Assembly: GCA_003184365.1 (NCBI GenBank)
Contig: NKYR01000014.1
Span: 1 to 64,000, forward strand
Source: Evernia prunastri
Taxonomy: Eukaryota > Ascomycota > Lecanoromycetes > Lecanorales > Parmeliaceae
DNA length: 64,000 nucleotides
Reading direction: 5' to 3'
Shown here: piece after piece, positions 55,548 to 64,000 of the stretch
How the letters are laid out: every line of letters starts with the position of its first letter
How positions within the stretch are numbered: position 1 is the stretch's first letter
Notes under the pieces: generated by a model
The model's input: only the letters and a program-made list of their open reading frames with translations
What the model was told of the DNA's origin: nothing
Databases searched by the model: none
Made by a program: the position numbers and the translations under genes

Positions 55548-57592
55548 ATGGATGAAGACTATGAGCTGGCCCGCGCTTCTGGTGCTACAAAAACGTCGGG
55601 GCAAAGCCATTATAGCCAGCGCAGAGCGACTGATCGCGATGAAGCCGACCTCGCGCGCCTTGGTAAGAAGCCCGTCCTGAAGGTAAGCCCAGCTCCTGAT
55701 CCAAGGACTAGTATGAAGACTAATACGTGGATTGCAGCGCAGATTTGGGTTCATGTCGCTACTGGGCTTCAGCTGTACGATTCTCATCACCTGGGAGGGC
55801 ATGCTCATGTAATTCTGAACGAATCGACCCTACTGCAACCAAGCTGACAAAGAAAAGCGTCTTCAACATTGGGTTCGAGAAGTACGCTGTTCTACATCAC
55901 AGAGTAATGACCAATATCTGATAGCTGAATTTTTAGTGGAGGCCCCGCGGGTCTTGTGTACCAATTTTTGCTCGTCTGGATTGGGACTGCGTCGGTCTTC
56001 GCATGTTTGAGCGAACTTGCTTCCATGTGTGTCCGAACGCCATATTTATCTCTGGCCTGATCTAAGGCATTTTAGGGCTCCTACCGCTGGCGGACAGTAT
56101 TATTGGGTTTCAATGCTGGCACCACCTTCCTCGAGGAAGTTTTTCAGTTATGCCACCGGCAAGTCATGGGTCACACGCTGAGCGATCTCTCTAATCGGTC
56201 TTAGGATGGCTTACGGTGTGGGGTTGGCAAGCAACTCTCGCATCTGTCTATTACCTGGCAGGTGCCCAGATCCAGGGGCTGATCACTTTGACAACGCCTG
56301 CCTACAGTCCCCATCCATGGCATACGGTTCTCTTGTTTTGGGCGTCGATGGTATTCACCATATTCATGAACACCATCGTCGGAAGGTTCCTACCCCAATT
56401 TGAAGGCTCCATTCTTATTATCCACATTCTAGGCTTCTTTGCTATTCTCATCCCGCTGGCGATCTTAGGACCGCATCAGAGTGCTTCTGATGTCTTCAAA
56501 ACCTTCCTGAATACCGGAAATTGGCCCACACAAGGTCTCTCATTCATGATAGGTCTTGTTGGGTCTGTCTACACTTTTACGGGTATGTAGCCTATCCAAT
56601 CGATCGGCAAAGTTAGAGTCATGCCTGACAAAGTGAACAGGTGCAGATGGGGCGATTCATGTATGACCCTCTCCCTGCGGGAGCTAGAGCTACTAGCAGG
56701 CTGAAAAAATTGTAGATGTCTGAAGAGATCCAAGATGCGTCTGTGGTTGTACCACGCGCAATCATGTTTACCATCGTCATCAACGGCAGCTTGGCTTTTG
56801 GTATGTTGATAGCAACACTGTTCAGCTTGAACGATGTTCAGGGCGCATTGAATACTCCCACCGGGTACCCGTACATGGAAATTCTGCTGCGATCCACTCA
56901 TTCCGTTGCTGGGGCCACGATCTTGGCTTCCATCCTAGTGGTCATGCAATACTTTGCCAATGTGGGACTGCTCGCATCTGCTTCGCGGATGTGTTGGTCA
57001 TTTGCTCGAGACCGTGGTCTGCCTGGATGGAATTGGCTGCAGCATGTCAGTGTCTCTACTGACCCCACCCAGCTGGTTGTGAATGACGCTGATATGCGCA
57101 TCCTGGATCTAGGTCGATGGACGCACTTCCCTTCCCATCCGCTCCATCCTCATCACCACGTGTGTTTCGCTTCTCCTCTCACTCATCATCCTCGGATCAT
57201 CAACCGCCTTCAACGATCTCGTCTCCCTTTCAGTCTCCGGTCTGCAATCCTCCTACCTCGTCGCGATCAGCCTTCTACTATATCGACGCTACACCGGAGG
57301 GATCCTCCCCTCCAGCTCCTCGTCCATGGGATCCTACCCGGTGACAGACATCAAGGTCAGATGGGGTCCGTGGCACATACCGGGATACTGGGGCACCGCG
57401 AACAACACGTTCGCGTGCGCTTATTTGACAATGGTGGTCTTCTTCAGCTTCTGGCCGACGGAAAGGCCAGTCACGGCGGAGAATATGAACTACGCCGTCT
57501 TGGTGACGGGGGCAATTGTCATCTTCAGCCTATTCTACTACCTCGTGTGGGCGAGGAGAGTGTATACGGGACCGGTGATCGAGGTGGGCTGA
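55548..57592 (+). CDS. Choline/amino-acid (GABA-type) permease, copy 2
   Basis: Exons 55548-55682, 55738-55808, 55858-55881, 55937-56026, 56076-56158, 56205-56582, 56641-56660, 56716-57045 and 57113-57592 give 536 aa, identical in length to copy 1. The same family blocks occur: RRFGFMSLLGFSCTILITWE, NGGPAGLVYQFLLVWIG, APTAGGQYYWVSMLAP, GADGAIHMSEEIQDAS, SASRMCWSFARDRGLP. About 12 membrane segments; plasma membrane, with choline or amino acids as probable substrate. The intron at 56159 has a GCAAGT donor. Two introns (56583-56640 and 56661-56715) bracket a 20-nt microexon and are absent from copy 1, so the duplication is old. Confidence 0.85.
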
Positions 57593-58084
57593 ATGATTTG
57601 GGGAGTAACTGGAGTACGTGGTGCTGAATCAACAATCTGAATTTGATGTAGCTCTGTAGGATGGGGGGAGGCAGGCGCGACCACGATTACAGATTTCGTA
57701 GATAAGTGAAGAGAAAAAATACCTTACCTGTTGTCCCGAAGGAATATTCCCATACGCGATCTCCTACCAATCTCAGAGCTGGAGACCTGAATCGTTATCC
57801 CAGGACTTTGATCAGAGGAAACATCCAATCACTAAGGTATCTGATAATCGTGCCCTTTCGATGGGTAGAATAAGATACATTTGGAGTCCCAAATACGCGC
57901 ATTTCTCATTATCATGGTACACTATTACCATTTCCGCCCAAGCCAAAATAGAGCCATCCCTGAAGATCCATCCAGCCACCTCCACATCTCCCCTCCACAA
58001 TCCCACCACTATCTCTCCCTTCCAAAATCCCATTTCTCCCTCTCCCTCTCCCAACCCCCTTACCACCTCCCTGACTCCAACCCC
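57593..58084. other. Intergenic region between convergent genes
   Basis: Holds the 3' ends of the permease and repeat-protein genes. Nothing else recognised. Confidence 0.4.
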
Positions 58085-60940
58085 TCACCTCGCCCCCATC
58101 CCCAACCCCGCCGCCCCAACAGCCCCGCAAAGCAACAACCACGCCACTCCAAACGTCCCATCCGCCGCGCCCTCAAACACCTGAGCGCCCGCTGTCCCAC
58201 CCCCCGAGCCCGTCGGTATCGCGAAACGACCGCTCCCGACATCTAAGATCCCGCTCGGCTCCAAATGGACACTGGTCCCGTTGATGGTGGCCGCGGGTCC
58301 ACCGGGCGAGAGGGTGATGCCGTCGACCGCGACGGCGGATCCTTCGGGTTGGACGGTCATGCCGTTCAAGTCGAGCTCGATGAGTGGTGGTGGTGTCTCC
58401 TGAACACCAGTAGTACTAGTTGCAGCAGGGGGCAGGGCGAAACGGCTGGTCCCGACGGTGAGGATCCCGTCTTGGTCGAGACTTACGCGGTTCCCGGCAA
58501 TGGAAACGCCGGGACCGCCGGGCGTAAGGGTGTTTCCGTCAACGAGGACGGCGGAGGAGTCCCGTTGGACGGTCATGCCGTCCAGATTGAAGGCCTTTGG
58601 TTCTGGGTCTTGAGTAGCGGCGAGCGCAACGCGTGTGGTACCGATGTCTAGGGTCGCGCCTTGCTCTAGACTTATGCTGTTTCCACTGATGATGGTGCCG
58701 GGCCCGCCGGGTGTAAGTGCGATCCCGTCAATCACGGTGGCTGATGGTTGGACTTGGATAGTCATGCCATCAAAGTTGAGATCTTTGAGGGGTGTTTTCG
58801 GAGTATTGGCAAGAGGTAAAAGTATACTTGAAGAGTCGATAACAAGAGTGCCGGCAGGCGATAAAGAGATCACGGTGTTCGATGCGGTGATCGCGCTGCC
58901 CCCTGGAGAAATGCTCGAGCCAGCAACATATACACCTGATGTATTCGATACCACAGTCTGGCCAGCTATGGTCTGGGCGCTCGGAATGATAGGTTGATTG
59001 TCTGTTGGAGGATCCTCCTCCGGTGTGGTTGCTTCCCTGGCTGGAGAATAAGACACCAGGGAGAACGCACCTCCTGATAGGGTGATGGCAGGCCCACCGG
59101 GTGAGTACGACGTTCCGCTGAGGTATATGCCGGAAGGGTTGATAGGGAGGACTTGACCGTCAACAGTCACTTGTTCAACGCCAGATCCTGGAACTGGTAC
59201 CAACTTTATAGGGTCTGCATTGCCACTCCCGCTGGGTTTGGGGTCACTCTTTCCGAGAGCACTGAAGATGAACGACCCAAACCCTCGAGATACCGATTCA
59301 CTACTGTCATCCTGTTGTGGTTCTAGCGAAGACTTACTTGTTGGGTCTGGTGCCGTCGTTGGTTTCGCAGCTGGATCGGCTGCGACTGCTGCCGGTTGCG
59401 GCGCTTTGGCTGTTAGCTCCTGAGGCGCCGGAGAGTCCTCGATTGGAGGGACTATTGATTCTGCAGGTGACTTTGGTGGATCGGCTAGATCAGGCAGATA
59501 TGTAGCCGGTGGGTCATATGCTGTTGTTGGGTATGCAGAAACTTGGGGCGGGCCTTTCGGTCTCGTGGAAGAAGCCAACGGTGAAGGCGCCACCAGATAT
59601 GACTCGGGTGCCAATGCGAACGGCGGGTCGAAGATCGCGAAGGACTCGAAGACGTAATAGGATGCAAGGTCAGTACATAAGCTCGACCACATCGGATCAA
59701 GAGTGAACACTTCTGGAGGCGGTATGATGACTGGAAGCCACGGAGGACCGACAGTGGTGTGTAGACTGCCATCTGCACTTGTCTCAATGCCTAAACCGAA
59801 GGTCGGACATTGCAAGTCTGCGATATTCAACGGTTTTGCATGGCCTACAAATCCCAATGGACCATTTTGGCCATTGACGTCGGTGTATGTGGATCCAAGT
59901 GAATAGGAAGGTGGCACATAGGTGGATAATGCATTGGGCGGGAGGGTGATGATTGGATCGGTCAGGATTGGACCAAAGGACCCACACTCGTCTCTGATTG
60001 CTACTGTTCCAACCACCTGTAGATAAACTGAAGGTGATGTACTATGGTCCAAGTAAGCTTCAGAGACGTATTACTCCGAAATTGTACATACAAAGTGTGC
60101 CCGCTTAGGACAGCAGTGCTTCCCGTGTTGTTGAGAGGCCGAACACTCGTATTGATAGCCCTTCCAGACAAGATTGCAGAAGAGTTCGATGGAGTTTCGC
60201 ACTGAGGAGCTGTTGGATCGGGAAAGTATAATAGCCTGACTTCCGGGATAATCAAGGTGCAATTCCCGCAACAGGCGTAGTCTAAGGGTCGGAAGCTATC
60301 AAAAACCCCAGGAGGTATCTGCGCCGGTAGAGAAAATTGCTCGCTCGCCTGGATGATTGTATTTCTACTCCCACAATCCGAGAAGGTGTACTGTTCGTTG
60401 TTCCGATAGACTTTAGCATAGGAGTTGCATTCTGGACTACGACCGAAGGCCGTCAGCCATTCACGGGCGTCCTGTACAGTTATAAGTCCTCCGGACTCTA
60501 GCTTTGCCGATAAAAGATGATCTGCTTGCGCCGCTAGATATGAGGAGCATGGAAGCGTAGTAGTCGTAGTGCTACTGGCCAAGCTTACACCCACTGTTAT
60601 CAGGCCCGTTTGACATATAGGTCCAAATATATCACACTGTTGAGACTGGTTGAAAGGAATGATGTAGGAGAAGAGTCCTGCAGGAAAAGAGGCACTGGTG
60701 TTCAGGGACGGTATGTTTGTCGTGGTTGAAGGTGGAAAAGTAATTTGGCTGCTTGCTAATTGAGGTATTGTTTGACGTCAGAAGATATAATTTTTAGTAC
60801 AGAAGGCCATGCGTGCAAGTGGATGAGAAGAAGGGACGATCAAGCATCTCGATTTGTGGCTACTGACCAGAAACATTTGCTCGAGCAGAAGTCAAGGTAA
60901 AGCATAACGAAATCGAAATAGCAAGTGAAATCTTCTTCAT
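58085..60940 (-). CDS. Secreted, probably GPI-anchored repeat protein
   Basis: Minus-strand exons 60940-60868, 60755-60092 and 60041-58085 give 897 aa. A signal peptide (MKKISLAISISLCFTLTSARA) opens it. A Cys-containing N-terminal region with several NxS/T sites (to about 420) and a Pro/Ala/Ser-rich linker follow. The C-terminal half has about six repeats of roughly 50-60 residues built on VDGxxLxPGGPxxxIxGxxxSLxxxGxLxxGxxxxxLP, with a GMTVQ start in the last three. The protein ends in a hydrophobic tail after small residues, like a GPI signal. The repeats suggest an elongated beta structure on the cell surface. Adhesion or wall roles are inferred. Confidence 0.75.
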
Positions 60941-61836
60941 CTTCGGGCGATTTCAATAAGGTGGAAAATACACCTGAAAGAAATAAAGAAAGAGGAAAAC
61001 ACAACATGGTTGAGCGGACAGGTCTTCGCAATCAGCGGGCTGATTGAGCTGAAAAGCAAATGCTTCAAAAAATGCTTTGCCTCTCAGCTGCTTTGGCTTT
61101 ACGCGAAATTCATTTCTTGCCGCGGTCTCGTCAAACATAAATTTTCTTCTTTCACGGATTCAAAAGATGCGTGCCAAGTAATGGTTTCAATCTCCGACGA
61201 TAGCGCGGCAACAGTCAGCTTACCCTGCAGGACATAGGAGAGGCTTACAGATCTCCATGAATTGTCTTCGACAATAAATGATGCGAGGAAGCGAAACGCT
61301 CATCAGGGTTCCCAGAATACTATGAAAGGTCAAATGCAGCGTGGAACTCTGGGGCCATGCTGTGTAAGAACGGAGGTCCAAGGACGAAGAGATGTCACAT
61401 GGACAGACCCGCAGATCGGATTGGTGTCTATGCTGTAGTATCATGAGGGCAGATAAGTGCGCTGAGAAACCAAAAAGTGTAGGGCTTTGATTACCCCGAT
61501 TCCGTCACCTTACCTATACTTTGGCTTGACGAGGATCTTTTCAATGTCCGGACATAAGCGAAGCAATGTGACACTTTCTTGTATGCTGTTCTCCTGCACA
61601 CACCGGCAGTGGTATTTGCCGGCTCAGATACGTCTCCCCTATGTTTGTTGGTGGTATTTTTATTCATATTGGGTTCGATTCCTAGAGTAATGGCGCTGGT
61701 ACAATGGTGTTGCAGTGCTACTTATCTTCTCCGTTCGAGATAGGTGTCTGTCTTGCACCTGTGATTTTTCACTGGATTTCTTCTCTTGCATAGCGGTTGC
61801 ACGTCTTTTGGCCCACTCACCCTCGCTCTGTACATA
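60941..61836. other. Intergenic region left of the MULE element
   Basis: Promoter side of the repeat-protein gene. No other gene recognised; short frames lack motifs. Confidence 0.4.
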
Positions 61837-62239
61837 GCCACTCAACTCGGGACAGTCCCCCTCCCACAGTCCCCCGTCACTGATTTGCAGCTAAAATCAG
61901 CCTCCCGAGCATATAAGCTTTAGGTCCCGCCATTCTTTGGTGCAGCCCCCACCAAACTTTGGCGGGGTGTCGCGCCTGCGCAGCACAATATTCGGGAGAG
62001 ACTTGCTTTTGTTCCCACATTGATTGATTTCGAGGTAGTGCCTCAGGGCGACGACGTGGTGCTCGGGCTACGTCACAAGTAGCTCGAAAGGAGTACAATA
62101 GTATCAGATGAAGGGCCCGTATCGCAAATATCCATTGCTAAGCTGTAGCAGTAGCATACACCAAAATCGGTAGTGCATGGGAGAGTTCATCCCTTGCTGA
62201 AATAGTCAATCAACGGCGCACCATTAGACCGCCGAACTC

Positions 62240-63164
62240 GGTGAGAAGACCGAGATTGAACTCGTTCATGCTGAATTAATTGCAGCAAAACGTTGGGTTA
62301 GAGAAGCCTCCCCAGCACCTGAAGGAAATATGTGTCGGGAAGCATGTCATCTCCCTTGCAGATACGGTCTGCCCTGCAAATGTTGGCTGTATCGCTGTGC
62401 TGTTGAGGAGATACCTATTCCACTCTCTCTTCTGCATCCGAGATGGCTTTGTAAGGCGCCGGAAGTTGTGGTGGGCTGGCAAATGACATTCGATTCGAAC
62501 ATCNGATAATGATCCACCTTCTCAATATTTAGAGATCATTAAGCGATATTTGGCCTGGTGGGGTACATACTTTAGTATGGTAACCCCACCAAAATTAAGG
62601 TACCTCGGCAAGAACGGGAGGCTGATTTTAGCTGCAAATCAGTGACGGGGGACTGTGGGAGGGGGACTGTCCCGAGTTGAGTGGTTGAGTGTAGTCGCTG
62701 TGTGNGTTCAAATTCTGGGGACACAGCCTACTCAGAAACCCAGCCGAGTACCTTCGGAAGACCGTATCAACACCCCAAGTCCATTGATATCAGAGCCGTC
62801 CTTGAATGACTTCATCAATGTCGATGATTTTGACGATTTTCCCCCTCTTTCACCGTCTCCGCCTGCATCGAGAGCCCCACCTCTTCTAGAATGGCCCGAT
62901 CGACGCAGTCAACAGCAAAGACTTGTTCTACCAGAAGACCTGGATCCAACACCTTCAGCAATGACTCGGGTCCGGCGAGGTGTAGCCTCCAAGTCTGAAA
63001 AGCAGGCTAGATGGGAGTCCCAGCTCCGTCACGACGAGGAGGATAAGGCGGAGCGAGCGACTGCTAGAGAGGCTGCGGCAGCGAGAAGGAAGGCGAAGTC
63101 TATGAAGCCTAGGGAGGAGGATGTTAGCCAATTGGCTGATCATTTGTTAAGTTCTTCGCTGTAG
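62240..63164 (+). pseudogene. MULE transposase C-terminal fragment (SWIM-like zinc finger)
   Basis: The frame from about 62240 to 62503 reads LVHAELIAAKRWVREA, then a Cys-rich CRYGLPCKCWLYRC segment and PLSLLHPRW. This resembles the SWIM zinc-finger end of fungal FAR1/MULE transposases, although the usual His of the motif is Cys. After the N-bracketed insert the frame resumes at 62706 with a Ser/Pro-rich and then Arg/Glu-rich tail ending at 63164. The catalytic DDE domain is absent. Confidence 0.5.
62505..62677 (+). repeat. Direct repeat copy 1 of the MULE right end
   Basis: Identical by eye to 63178-63350 over about 173 bases starting gataatgatcc. Flanked by single Ns. Confidence 0.85.
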
Positions 63165-63177
63165 AGTAGTTAGTGCT

Positions 63178-63350
63178 GATAATGATCCACCTTCTCAATA
63201 TTTAGAGATCATTAAGCGATATTTGGCCTGGTGGGGTACATACTTTAGTATGGTAACCCCACCAAAATTAAGGTACCTCGGCAAGAACGGGAGGCTGATT
63301 TTAGCTGCAAATCAGTGACGGGGGACTGTGGGAGGGGGACTGTCCCGAGT
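63178..63350 (+). repeat. Direct repeat copy 2 of the MULE right end
   Basis: The copy at the genuine right terminus, running into the TIR (…gggactgtcccgag). Confidence 0.85.
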
Positions 63351-63358
63351 CAAGTGGG

Positions 63359-64000
63359 CAAAACGCCAGATTCACCTCACACCTATCGTCCACGGTTTTT
63401 CCCTGCCGGAAACAAAATAATTGGCGAAATAGTCCTTCTTAAGTCCCTACAAGCGAGTACCGGATCTGCCATCCCCGAACCCGGATTCGGGGGAGAGGTG
63501 AAAAGAAAAGAAAAAAAGGTCCGGCCAAGTGGCATATGCAATATGCTGAACATAATCAGGATTTCATCCTTGTCGAGAGAGGCATTGCATGTGCGGGGCG
63601 GATCCGCTTTCACTCTCCCATGAACTTCAAAAATCTGGGGATAGTAAAGCCGGATGCGACATAGGCTGGTACTCCCGATTCCTCATGTATACAATTTCCT
63701 TTTCCAATACGATAGATGCCAAACTCAATTACCATGAAACATTCACTACTAACGAAATGCGTACACATGGTGAACGGACCCAGTTCGCTCCCTCCGAGTC
63801 CTATATACCGAAGCTGCACTCGGTCCTCCCCCCAAAAATTCCATAACCAAATGGCCCCTAAGTCTCCCCCCACCCGGACCCAATTCCGAGCTCTCTAACT
63901 CACAACGCCCCGACCCGACCATACCCCCCGCATGTGACAAAGTACCTCAGCCACCAATCTCCACCAATACTTCGCCTGACTACCCTTCCTACCCTATCCT
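63359..64000. other. Right end of window, no gene seen
   Basis: Short frames on both strands only. A gene may start beyond the window edge. Confidence 0.35.

Larger units (their letters stand above)
61837..63358 (+). mobile_element. Internally deleted MULE (FAR1/Hop-like) transposon
   Basis: Terminal inverted repeats of about 70 bp: 61837-61907 (with ctcgggacagtcccc) is the near-exact reverse complement of 63288-63358. Between them lies only the C-terminal part of a MULE-type transposase. A 173-bp copy of the right subterminal region (62505-62677) also occurs at 63178-63350. The left copy is bracketed by Ns at 62504 and 62705 and interrupts the coding frame, so it may be an assembly artefact. 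No 9-10 bp target duplication was recognised. Confidence 0.6.

Noticed and set aside
61660..61690. gggttcgattcc motif as a tRNA end
   Set aside because: Upstream sequence does not form D or anticodon arms.

Overview
The window is nuclear DNA of a filamentous ascomycete (Pezizomycotina). The genes carry short spliceosomal introns (about 45-170 nt). The proteins belong to fungal families: a Zn2Cys6 regulator, a UstYa-like oxidase, a Pth11-type fungal rhodopsin and a DUF7730 protein. An AT-rich block at the left end looks like DNA worn down by repeat-induced point mutation (RIP). Four isolated N bases lie in or beside repeats and probably mark weak assembly joins.

Layout. 1-6490: AT-rich, RIP-like, gene-free DNA holding a complete miniature LTR element, a solo LTR of the same family and a second short LTR element. 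7537-21172: five genes that together look like an itaconate/aconitate cluster. They are a cis-aconitate decarboxylase-like MmgE/PrpD enzyme (minus), a divergent MFS exporter, a Zn2Cys6 regulator, a PrpF/aconitate-isomerase-like enzyme and a mitochondrial carrier of the succinate-fumarate (Sfc1/AcuL) type. 22641-25154: a UstYa-like gene and a dead LINE. 26864-39313: an acetyltransferase, a choline/amino-acid permease, a small secreted protein, an ER thioredoxin-like membrane protein, an ornithine cyclodeaminase-family protein and a DUF7730 protein. 40087-41138: a truncated piggyBac element. 41903-49837: two orphan genes and the mitochondrial calcium uniporter MCU. 50066-50970: a fold-back element. 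52487-60940: a Pth11-like receptor, a second permease paralogous to the first, and a large secreted repeat protein. 61837-63358: a shrunken MULE-type transposon.

How the genes may work together (inference). The carrier would move a TCA-cycle acid across the inner mitochondrial membrane. The PrpF-like isomerase and the decarboxylase would act on aconitate. The MFS protein would export the product, and the Zn2Cys6 protein would switch the set on. This differs from the two described itaconate routes. Aspergillus terreus uses CadA with MttA and MfsA. Ustilago maydis uses Adi1 with the unrelated decarboxylase Tad1. Here a CadA-type enzyme sits beside an Adi1-type isomerase, and the carrier is Sfc1-type.

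Gene models were spliced by eye. Each preserves reading frame across all junctions, but none has transcript support.
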